The notes below the pieces were generated by a model. The model was given only the letters and a program-made list of their open reading frames with translations, had not been told where the DNA came from and ran no database searches. This document shows positions 16,925 through 23,393 of a DNA stretch of 41,497 nucleotides, in pieces. The position numbers and the translations under genes were made by a program. How positions within the stretch are numbered: the stretch's first letter is position 1; each line of letters starts with the position of its first letter. Origin of the DNA: an uncultured Sutterella sp. (GTDB taxonomy: Bacteria; Pseudomonadota; Gammaproteobacteria; Burkholderiales; Burkholderiaceae_F); the NCBI GenBank assembly GCA_905201055.1, contig CAJKMT010000010.1, forward strand, positions 1 through 41,497, read 5' to 3'.

Positions 16925-17454
16925 TTCCAATCAAGGGACCAGTCAACAAGGACTTCAGACTTCTCAAAATCGATTGACTCAATATAGGCTTCTACCATGG
17001 GAATATAGAAGATGTCTTCTTGCGCGGTTTTGACAGCCAACAAATCCTGCGCACCGTTATCGGTCACCCCGACCACTTCTCCCAAGGTCTCTCCCTGAAG
17101 ATTTCTGACTGCTAACCCTAAAAGATCATCGTCGTAGAAGTCACCGTCTTGCAACTGCGGCAAATCGTCGCGAGCCACAAGAAGACTGCCCTTTAATGCC
17201 ATCGCTTCTTCTCGGGTGGCGATTTCATTGATTTTGGCGATAAAGTCTTTCCCGTGCGCCTTGACTTCAGCCACCGTCAATAGTTTCGGTGCGATTCCGG
17301 CTTTTCTGGGATAGGGTAAAAACCACCAGCGATCGCTTTCAAAAAGCAAGTCGCCCTGTCTGCCCATGGGCACTACCCGAACCCAGCCTCGTACGCCGTA
17401 GGCACCGGCCGTGCGGCCGACTTCCATCAAATCGTCAGTGTGTTTATCTGTCAT
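16921..17454 (-). CDS. rimM: Ribosome maturation factor RimM
   Basis: Binds S19 and helps 30S head assembly. The 177-residue protein has the N-terminal RimM domain (MEVGRTAGAYGVRGWVRV) and a C-terminal PRC-barrel (GDFYDDDLLGLAV...GEVVGVTDNGAQDLLAV...IPMVEAYIESID). I chose ATG 17454; neither it nor a TTG five codons upstream has a clear ribosome site, so translation may be coupled or weak. In most proteobacteria rpsP-rimM-trmD-rplS form one operon. Here rimM is last: it is met tail-to-tail by nth, so trmD and rplS must be elsewhere. Confidence 0.93.
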   Translation of the reverse strand: MTDKHTDDLMEVGRTAGAYGVRGWVRVVPMGRQGDLLFESDRWWFLPYPRKAGIAPKLLTVAEVKAHGKDFIAKINEIATREEAMALKGSLLVARDDLPQLQDGDFYDDDLLGLAVRNLQGETLGEVVGVTDNGAQDLLAVKTAQEDIFYIPMVEAYIESIDFEKSEVLVDWSLDWN

Positions 17455-17635
17455 AAGAAAAAAGAGCAAGAAAAAGGGCGATTCCTTTAATCATTTTTTG
17501 CGCTTTAGATACTCGCGGCCGAAGTGTTCGATTTACGAACCCAAGCGGTAGACACAATTCCGCTTGTTTAAATAGTTCGTACGGAATGGCTTGTAGCGCC
17601 GCAACGCAAATTAACGATGAGGGAATTGCCCTTTA

Positions 17636-17652
17636 AGCAAACAGAGTTTGCT
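17636..17652 (-). other. Hairpin between rpsP and rimM
   Basis: A perfect 7-pair stem AGCAAAC / GTTTGCT with a three-base loop lies 11 bases after the rpsP stop. It has no T-run on the minus strand, so it is more likely an mRNA processing or stability element giving rpsP more transcript than rimM. The rest of the 208-base gap shows nothing I can name. Confidence 0.45.
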
Positions 17653-17662
17653 GAATTTTCGA

Positions 17663-17914
17663 TTAGGCAGCAGCCTTCTTGGCTTGCTTGACCAAACGAG
17701 CAACCGTGTCACTCATTTGAGCGCCTTGACCGATCCAGTGCGTGAGACGTTCGTCAGCGATTTGGAACTTCACGGCTTGACCGGCAGCCATCGGGTTGTA
17801 AAAGCCCAAGCGTTCGATGAAACGACCGTCACGGGGGTTACGGGAATCCGTCACAACGATGTTGTAGAAGGGACGCTTCTTGGAACCGCCGCGAGCAAGA
17901 CGAATAACGACCAT
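17663..17914 (-). CDS. rpsP: 30S ribosomal protein S16
   Basis: An 83-residue small-subunit protein. MVVIRLARGGSKKRPFYNIVVTDSRNPRDGRFIERLGFYNP is the S16 signature region. The AGAGG site lies seven bases upstream of the ATG. It heads a two-gene rpsP-rimM unit on the minus strand, diverging from the asparaginase gene. Two hairpins lie in its leader. Confidence 0.98.
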   Translation of the reverse strand: MVVIRLARGGSKKRPFYNIVVTDSRNPRDGRFIERLGFYNPMAAGQAVKFQIADERLTHWIGQGAQMSDTVARLVKQAKKAAA

Positions 17915-17945
17915 TTAATTTACCTCTTGTGTCTATAAAGTAAAC

Positions 17946-17987
17946 GTGGCAAAAGCCACAATAAAAAACGAAACCCGTCAGGGTTTC
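17946..17987 (-). promoter_or_regulatory. Leader hairpins upstream of rpsP, the first terminator-like
   Basis: Reading the minus strand toward rpsP, a perfect 7-pair stem GAAACCC-TGAC-GGGTTTC (17987-17970) is followed directly by GTTTTTT, then a second stem GTGGC-TTTT-GCCAC (17958-17946). rpsP begins 31 bases further on. Because the gene upstream is divergent, the first hairpin cannot end a same-strand neighbour within this window. It would lie in the rpsP 5' leader if the promoter is the AT-rich GGTTAAAATACC region (about 18,000-18,011). Confidence 0.5.
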
Positions 17988-18121
17988 ACGAAAATTCGCG
18001 GTATTTTAACCCATTTTTGTCATGTTATCCACTGATTTTCAAACATAATTTTAGTCTCGGCGGTCTGATCGGCAAATGCTCTGGCATAATCCTGCATAAC
18101 GTCAAAATTGGAGTCATTGCT

Positions 18122-19126
18122 ATGGCAAAAAAGAAAATCATTCTGATGTCTACCGGCGGCACCATTGTGAGTTCCGGTGAAAGTGCCACTCAAACAACCG
18201 GTTATCGTTTAGGACATCTTTCAATTAACGCCCTTCTTGATCAGTTGCCTGACCTGAAAGACAGAATCGAATTGGAGCAGGAAGCGGTAAGTCACGTTGA
18301 CTCCAGTTCCATGACCTCCGAAATTTGGCTCAAACTGGCCCGCAGTGTACAGGCCGCAGTCGACCGTGACGACATCGACGGCGTTGTGATCACGCACGGC
18401 ACCGACACGATGGAGGAAACGGCTTATTTCCTTCACCTCATTTTGAAAACACAAAAGCCTGTTGTCATCACCGGTGCCATGCGCCCGGCCACGGCCCTTT
18501 CGGCTGACGGCATCCTCAACCTCTACAATGCATTCCAAGTGGCGCTTGATGATCAATCCAAGGGGCTCGGCGTTCTAATGGTACTCAACAACACTATCGG
18601 CAGTGCCCGCTTCAGCACCAAAACCAATACCACCAATGTGGCCACTTTTTCAGGGTTGATTAACGGGGAACTCGGCACGGTCGTGGATAACGCCGTTATG
18701 TATAACAGCCGCACCATTCGTCCGCACACGATGGACACCCCTTTCAATATCCATGACTTTGATGAGGATGAATCCTTTCCCCGTGTTGATATTCTGATTT
18801 CTCACGCCGACGACGATGACAAACTCGTGGATGCGGCGGTGGCCATCGGCGCAAAAGGCATTGTGTTTGCCGGACTTGGAAACGGCTGCATTCCCGACAA
18901 GGTATTGCCGGGCCTCGTGAGAGCCTCTCAGGCCGGAGTGCGCGTGGTACGCAGCTCGCGAGTTTTCACGGGAGCGGTCTTTAACGGATTAAGTGAATGG
19001 GAAGAAGCCGGACTAATTTCTTCCTGGAACTTATCGGCAGTGAAGGCTCGTGTGCTTTTGCAGCTTGCTCTCAAAAAGGGCATCACCGATGTTGACACCT
19101 TAAGAACGATGTTTGAACGTTATTAA
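18122..19126 (+). CDS. L-asparaginase (type I/II family)
   Basis: Hydrolyses asparagine to aspartate and ammonia. The 334-residue protein has both catalytic threonine sites: LMSTGGTIVS near residue 10 and ITHGTDTMEETAYFL near 95. GAMRPATALSADGILNLYNA and FAGLGNGCIPDKV are also family-typical. It starts directly with MAKKKIILM, and the region before the ATG does not encode a signal peptide, so it is probably cytoplasmic even though its length and motifs resemble periplasmic type II enzymes. GGAG lies eight bases upstream. A TGGCATAAT extended -10-like element lies at 18,082-18,090. Its stop overlaps convergent mntP. Confidence 0.92.
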   Translation: MAKKKIILMSTGGTIVSSGESATQTTGYRLGHLSINALLDQLPDLKDRIELEQEAVSHVDSSSMTSEIWLKLARSVQAAVDRDDIDGVVITHGTDTMEETAYFLHLILKTQKPVVITGAMRPATALSADGILNLYNAFQVALDDQSKGLGVLMVLNNTIGSARFSTKTNTTNVATFSGLINGELGTVVDNAVMYNSRTIRPHTMDTPFNIHDFDEDESFPRVDILISHADDDDKLVDAAVAIGAKGIVFAGLGNGCIPDKVLPGLVRASQAGVRVVRSSRVFTGAVFNGLSEWEEAGLISSWNLSAVKARVLLQLALKKGITDVDTLRTMFERY

Positions 19127-19713
19127 TTGCCCAACACACCGTGCTCAAAAAGGATTCGCAGTCCGATTAAGAGCAAAACAGCCGCCCCGAGCAGAGACAA
19201 TTTATTGCTGTGACGGGCGGCTTTTTCTGACAAAAATCTTGCCGCAATCATTGAAAGAGCGGTCAGAACCGCACAAACAATACCGATAACAGCCGCGGGC
19301 ATCACAATCGGCATTGAAACCATGGCAAAAGAAAAACCGACAGCCAGCGCATCCAAACTCGTGGCGACCGCTAACATCGCCAATTTTCCCCAAGCAATAT
19401 CATTGCCCATCGCTCGGCACTCGCACTGCTCGTTTTCTTCTTTTTCAAATGCTTCCTTAACCATTGATGCAGACACGAAGACCAATAAAGCAAATGCCAC
19501 CCAGTGGTCCCATGCGCTGATGAGATCATAAAGCGCGCCGCCGGCTAACCACCCAAGAGTCGGCATCAATGCCTGAAATCCTCCGAAAACCACAGAGAAT
19601 TTCACAATGTGAGAAGCCTTGATTTGATGTTGCACCGCGCCCCAACACAAGGCGACCACCATGGCATCAATTGACAGAGCCACCGCGATGCCAAAGATCT
19701 CTAAAAACTGCAC
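19123..19713 (-). CDS. mntP: Manganese efflux pump MntP
   Basis: A 196-residue, six-helix membrane protein that exports Mn2+. It is a two-fold repeat: the first half has VALSIDAMVVALCWG near residue 14 and the second half has ATSLDALAVGFSFA near 120, each with the membrane aspartate needed for transport. The start is GTG at 19,713 with an AGAGGG site. The C-terminal stop overlaps the asparaginase stop by four bases. Only 54 bases separate it from brnQ upstream, and I see no yybP-ykoY-type Mn riboswitch there, but a TATAAT is present. Confidence 0.92.
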   Translation of the reverse strand: MQFLEIFGIAVALSIDAMVVALCWGAVQHQIKASHIVKFSVVFGGFQALMPTLGWLAGGALYDLISAWDHWVAFALLVFVSASMVKEAFEKEENEQCECRAMGNDIAWGKLAMLAVATSLDALAVGFSFAMVSMPIVMPAAVIGIVCAVLTALSMIAARFLSEKAARHSNKLSLLGAAVLLLIGLRILFEHGVLGN

Positions 19714-19742
19714 CTTATCCCTCTCTGAAAATTTGACGTGTC

Positions 19743-19748
19743 ATTATA
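19743..19748 (-). promoter_or_regulatory. mntP: Probable -10 box for mntP
   Basis: A perfect TATAAT on the minus strand, about 30 bases before the GTG start. No good -35 box is seen 16-18 bases upstream, so it may need an activator or be weak. Confidence 0.45.
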
Positions 19749-19767
19749 GGAACAGTCACCGAATCTG

Positions 19768-21093
19768 CTATACCTCAAAGCGGCGTTCAGAATAAAAAAT
19801 ACCGATAACCCAACCGATCAAGGCAGGGGCGATCCATTCCAAACCAATGGAATAAAAAGGAAGATAGGAAAGAAACGGAATATCCACGCCGATATCCTGA
19901 ATGGCGCCCGCCACGCTGACAATCGCCGTGAATGCGATTGTGAGCGGGTAAACTTTTGAATAGTGACGGTTAAACTGATGAGTCAATCCTAAAATGATAA
20001 GCATCAACGCAACCGGGTAAATAGCCATCAGAACCGGAATGGAAAGTTTCAAAATGAGAGTCAGGCCGGCATTGGAAACCACCATACTGCAAAGCACAAA
20101 AATCAAAAGCCAACCACGGTACGAAAGAGCCGGGAACACTTTGGTGAAGTAGTCGCTGCAACAGGACAATAATCCAACACAAGTATTTAAACACGCCACA
20201 AAAAAGATCATTCCCAAAAGGATAATTCCCCAAGAGCCAAACTGGATTTTGGCAACGGAAGTCAGTGTTTGGGCGCCGTTGTCTGTAATAAGACCGGCTC
20301 CGCCCACGGTAGCGCCCACATGAGCAAGCGCCAGGTAAATCGTAATCAAGAAGAATCCGGCAATAAGACCGGCCTTAACCGTTTCCTTCACAACACCCTC
20401 TGTGCTTTTTACACCAAGCGCCTGAATATTGAGCGCGATGATGAGACCAAAGTTAAGAGCGGCTAGGGTATCCATTGTTTGATAGCCTTCAAGGAACCCC
20501 CTCACAAAGGCGTTGATATCGTACGGCGGCAACGCCAAACCGTAACCCGCGATCGGATTGAAAACACACGCGACGAATAAGAGCGCAATCATGATGATTA
20601 GCGCAGGAGAAGTGAATTTTCCCAAACGCTGCGTAAGTTTTTCAGGTTTCAAAGCCATCAAACCGGCCAACACAAAAAAGAAAATCGAGTAAATGAACTG
20701 GGCCACCACCAGCTTGGAGAATCCAAAAAACACCGGCGCTTCTGATGAAGCAAAAATCGGGGCAAGGGCCATTTCAAACGATGTGCTGGCTGTGCGTGGG
20801 ATGGCCACGCAAGGTCCGATCGACAGATAAATCAACAACGTAAAAATGAAAGCAAATTGAGGATGCACACGGCTTGCCAACATCATCAGCCCGCCCGAAC
20901 GAGCCACTGTCATCACACCCAATATCGGAAAGCAAACGGCGGTGATAGCAAAGCCTGCCATAGCCCATGGCATGTCAGTGCCCGCTAGAGAGCCCAAATA
21001 AGGCGGGAAAATTAAATTACCCGCGCCAAAGAACATGGAAAAAAGCGTCAGGCCTAACAGCAATCGCTGAGTAAAACTAAATCGTCCGGTCAT
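19768..21093 (-). CDS. brnQ: Branched-chain amino acid transport system carrier (BrnQ/LIVCS)
   Basis: A 441-residue sodium-coupled importer of leucine, isoleucine and valine with about 12 membrane segments. Family motifs are LTLFSMFFGAGNLIFPPYLGSLAG near residue 15, VTVARSGGLM, IGPCVAIPRTASTSFEMA near 100, and LVFGLIIALNIQALGVKS-like sequence in the middle (here ALNFGLIIALNIQALG). I chose ATG 21,093 because MTGRFSFTQRLLLGLTLFSMFFG is the normal opening; no convincing ribosome site is visible. The 186-base gap to dinB is divergent. Confidence 0.93.
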   Translation of the reverse strand: MTGRFSFTQRLLLGLTLFSMFFGAGNLIFPPYLGSLAGTDMPWAMAGFAITAVCFPILGVMTVARSGGLMMLASRVHPQFAFIFTLLIYLSIGPCVAIPRTASTSFEMALAPIFASSEAPVFFGFSKLVVAQFIYSIFFFVLAGLMALKPEKLTQRLGKFTSPALIIMIALLFVACVFNPIAGYGLALPPYDINAFVRGFLEGYQTMDTLAALNFGLIIALNIQALGVKSTEGVVKETVKAGLIAGFFLITIYLALAHVGATVGGAGLITDNGAQTLTSVAKIQFGSWGIILLGMIFFVACLNTCVGLLSCCSDYFTKVFPALSYRGWLLIFVLCSMVVSNAGLTLILKLSIPVLMAIYPVALMLIILGLTHQFNRHYSKVYPLTIAFTAIVSVAGAIQDIGVDIPFLSYLPFYSIGLEWIAPALIGWVIGIFYSERRFEV

Positions 21094-21279
21094 GTGTTTT
21101 AATGTGTATATCGAAGTCTTTATTTTCAAAAATTGCTGACTTTAGCAAATTTTGACTCTTCAAGATAGTAGGCCTTTCCAGAATGCGTTCCTAAATTAAA
21201 GTTTTTTCTCTTATTTGACTTCCTGGCTTCACAATTAAACCGGTTGGTATTTCAATTTCAAACATCTAGAATTGGGCAA

Positions 21280-22365
21280 ATGGAAACTGAGAAGACCTTT
21301 CGAAAAATCATTCACGTGGATATGGATGCGTTTTTTGCCTCCGTAGAACAGCGTGACCACCCGGCTCTGCGCGGCAAACCCATTGCGGTGGGTCATGCGG
21401 GCGCTCGAGGTGTTGTTGCTACCGCAAGCTATGAGGCCCGAAAATTCGGCGTTCATTCCGCAATGCCGTCATCCAAAGCGCGCGAACTCTGTCCTCAACT
21501 CATCTTTGTGCATTCTCGCATGCGGCACTATCAGGCTGTTTCCCGTCAGATCAGGGCAATCTTTGAACGCTATACCGATATCATCGAACCGGTTTCCATC
21601 GACGAGGCCTTTTTAGATGTCACGGAAAATAAAATTGGCGCGGCGACCGGATTGGAAATCGCACAAAACATCAAAAAGGATATTCGTGTGGAATTGGGGC
21701 TCATCGCCAGTGCCGGCGTGAGTTACAACAAATTCCTGGCTAAAATTGCGAGCGACTATCGTAAACCCGATGGGCTATGCGTTATTCATCCAAGTCAGGC
21801 GCTCGAATTCATTGACGGACTTCCGATTGAAGCGTTTTGGGGAATTGGTCCCGCCACGGCCAAACGGCTGCACGCGCTTGGAATTGATTCAGCACCTAAG
21901 TTACGGGAGATGAGTCTTGCCAGACTCACTGAACTTTTTGGCAAGGCTGGCTTGACGTATTACAACTTTGTGCGCGGCATTGATGACCGGAACGTTGTCA
22001 CGAACCGTGAACGCAAATCTGTCGGCTGTGAAGAAACTTTCGGACGCGATATCCGCGGTCAAGCCATTCATGAGGCTCTTAAAGAAGTCATAGAGGAACT
22101 GGTTCGCCGTGTCACTCGCAGACAATTCAAAGGCAAACGCTTAACGCTAAAGGTCCGCTTTCCTGATTTCACGACGGTAACCCGAAGCACCAGCGGAACA
22201 CAGTATTTAGACAACGCCAATACTATTACTGAGCTTGCTCATCGACTCATGGACAATGTCACGCTTCCTTCCACAGGGATTCGACTTTTGGGACTGACCG
22301 TTTCCAAAACCGATCAAGAAGTCAAAGATGAATATCTGGTTCAACAGATGCGATTGTTTGAGTAA
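21280..22365 (+). CDS. dinB: DNA polymerase IV
   Basis: Y-family translesion polymerase, 361 residues. Catalytic carboxylates are in IHVDMDAFFASVEQRDHP near residue 12 and SIDEAFLDVT near 107. GVSYNKFLAKIASDYRKPDG and the helix-hairpin-helix FWGIGPATAKRLHALGI follow, and the little-finger domain fills residues about 240-345. The last residues QQMRLFE form a beta-clamp binding motif. ATG 21,280 fits the family start; 12 upstream codons are open. No LexA box is recognisable in the short upstream region. A long non-coding stretch follows. Confidence 0.95.
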   Translation: METEKTFRKIIHVDMDAFFASVEQRDHPALRGKPIAVGHAGARGVVATASYEARKFGVHSAMPSSKARELCPQLIFVHSRMRHYQAVSRQIRAIFERYTDIIEPVSIDEAFLDVTENKIGAATGLEIAQNIKKDIRVELGLIASAGVSYNKFLAKIASDYRKPDGLCVIHPSQALEFIDGLPIEAFWGIGPATAKRLHALGIDSAPKLREMSLARLTELFGKAGLTYYNFVRGIDDRNVVTNRERKSVGCEETFGRDIRGQAIHEALKEVIEELVRRVTRRQFKGKRLTLKVRFPDFTTVTRSTSGTQYLDNANTITELAHRLMDNVTLPSTGIRLLGLTVSKTDQEVKDEYLVQQMRLFE

Positions 22366-22419
22366 TCCAAACATTAACCGTTAAGGCTATTCCTCTTGTA
22401 TCACAAGTGAGTTATATCC

Positions 22420-22445
22420 TTGACGATTTGAGGATTTTTTATAAT
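22420..22445 (+). promoter_or_regulatory. Possible sigma-70 promoter
   Basis: TTGACG at 22,420-22,425 and a perfect TATAAT at 22,440-22,445. The 14-base spacer is too short for a strong promoter, so activity may depend on a regulator; the dyad at 22,395-22,407 is just upstream. Transcription would give a leader of about 350 bases before the next gene. Confidence 0.4.
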
Positions 22446-22519
22446 ACTTGACCCACTTTGTTGTTAATGAAAATTTCTCATGAACTGAAGAAATTTGTAA
22501 TTTGTTATGAATAATATTA

Positions 22520-22527
22520 CCCCCCCC
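22520..22527 (+). repeat. Eight-C homopolymer tract
   Basis: CCCCCCCC in an otherwise AT-rich context (ATAATATTA before, AAATTG after). Homopolymeric C tracts near surface-protein genes are common slipped-strand phase-variation sites in mucosal bacteria. It lies 280 bases before the helix-turn-helix gene and is not inside a gene. Confidence 0.8.
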
Positions 22528-22560
22528 AAATTGCTTTAACGTCTGATATTCTGCTTTATC

Positions 22561-22618
22561 CAGTTTTCTTCAGAAAACTGACCGCTTTCATTGTTTCTTC
22601 GCTACTCCTTCAGAGTAG
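22561..22618 (+). other. Two hairpins sharing a CTTCAG apex
   Basis: First stem CAGTTTTC / GAAAACTG, eight perfect pairs with a TTCA loop (22,561-22,580). Second stem CTACTC / GAGTAG with a CTTCA loop (22,602-22,618). Both apices read CTTCAG. Neither is followed by a T-run, so they are not simple terminators. Confidence 0.55.
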
Positions 22619-22711
22619 ATCAACCTCTCAAAATAAGTCAAACCTCTTTGGATTTATAACTTCAAGTCCGATTCGTCCGAACTCGACTTTTCTCACAAGG
22701 TTTATCGATGA

Positions 22712-22744
22712 TTTTGGTTTCTCTCAGATAAGAGCAAACCAAAA
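22712..22744 (+). other. Long 13-pair hairpin ahead of the helix-turn-helix gene
   Basis: TTTTGGTTT-CTCT pairs with AGAG-AAACCAAAA, 13 pairs with a single bulged C and a six-base CAGATA loop. It ends 62 bases before the ATG at 22,807 and has no T-run after it. It may be an RNA control element or protein-binding dyad. Confidence 0.6.
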
Positions 22745-22806
22745 ACGTCCTGCATTCTGAATTTCCTTCCGGATTTTTCTAATAAGTCTCTGGACAGAAA
22801 TTCATC

Positions 22807-23274
22807 ATGTCGTCACGTTGCCTGTGCACCAAAACGGATAAACAGATTGTCTTGCCTTGTTTTAAGGCTAAGTTGGCTCTGCGCGTCATCGCGGATCGTC
22901 TGGATATCCCCTTTGGCGTCATTTCCGAATGGCACGCTCGATTCCTTAAAGGTGATCAGCGTTGGGCTTTGTTTGACGATCAAGACTTAATCCGTCGGCA
23001 AGAAGCCTTTGAATTATTCACGAAAGGTCATGGCTATAAGTATGTGGCCTCCAATCTGGGAATCTCTCAAAGCTGCTCTAAGTACTGGCAAATGCTTTTT
23101 AAAGGCGGTCAACAAGACTTTTTCAACGGTCAACGCCGCATTAACGGCAAGTATTCCAAAACGTTAGAAAACGATATCCTTAGTCGATTTGCCGCATCTA
23201 CTGACTCTAAAAAACGCTTTTGCGCCAAAGAAGGCATCAGCGTTTCTACTCCCAACAAGTGGTTGAAAACATGA
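22807..23274 (+). CDS. Protein with three helix-turn-helix-like units, role unknown
   Basis: A 155-residue, basic protein. Three segments look like repeated transposase-style HTH units about 50 residues apart: LALRVIADRLDIPFGVISEW (about 21-40), GYKYVASNLGISQSCSKYW (about 75-93) and KKRFCAKEGISVSTPNKWL (about 135-153). IS3/IS150-family OrfA proteins have such tandem HTH units. No OrfB integrase gene, inverted ends or target duplication is visible, and no leucine zipper follows. It may be a domesticated transposase-derived regulator of the adhesin genes downstream. The start has no strong ribosome site. Seven cysteines or fewer are scattered and form no zinc motif I can name. Confidence 0.65.
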   Translation: MSSRCLCTKTDKQIVLPCFKAKLALRVIADRLDIPFGVISEWHARFLKGDQRWALFDDQDLIRRQEAFELFTKGHGYKYVASNLGISQSCSKYWQMLFKGGQQDFFNGQRRINGKYSKTLENDILSRFAASTDSKKRFCAKEGISVSTPNKWLKT

Positions 23275-23298
23275 ACTTGAACGATAAAGAAATCGCCC

Positions 23299-23349
23299 AA
23301 ACTTGAATTACAGACACGAACAAACAGTGTGAATTCAAGTTTTTAAAAA
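23299..23349 (+). terminator. Probable terminator between the HTH gene and the autotransporter
   Basis: Perfect 11-base arms AAACTTGAATT (23,299-23,309) and AATTCAAGTTT (23,332-23,342), with a 22-base loop that can fold further (ACAC/GTGT). The tail is TTAAAAA, so termination may be inefficient. It suggests that the autotransporter has its own promoter or receives read-through. Confidence 0.5.
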
Positions 23350-23393
23350 CTCCCCGTTCCTTTTATTGAACTAATTTTTAAAGAAACAAAACG

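Larger units (their letters stand above)
22366..22806. other. 440-base AT-rich non-coding region with structured elements
   Basis: No plausible gene is seen here. It holds, in order, a small dyad CTTGT-ATC-ACAAG (22,395-22,407), a TTGACG/TATAAT pair, an eight-C tract, and three hairpins leading to a helix-turn-helix gene. Each is listed separately. It looks like a long structured leader or a small-RNA locus. Confidence 0.6.

Noticed and set aside
19714..19767. A yybP-ykoY manganese riboswitch ahead of mntP
   Set aside because: Only 54 bases separate mntP from brnQ, too short for that riboswitch, and the expected stems are not seen.
22366..23393. A complete insertion sequence around the HTH gene
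   Set aside because: I looked for an OrfB/integrase frame, terminal inverted repeats and target duplication and found none. The hairpins are local and do not bound the gene.
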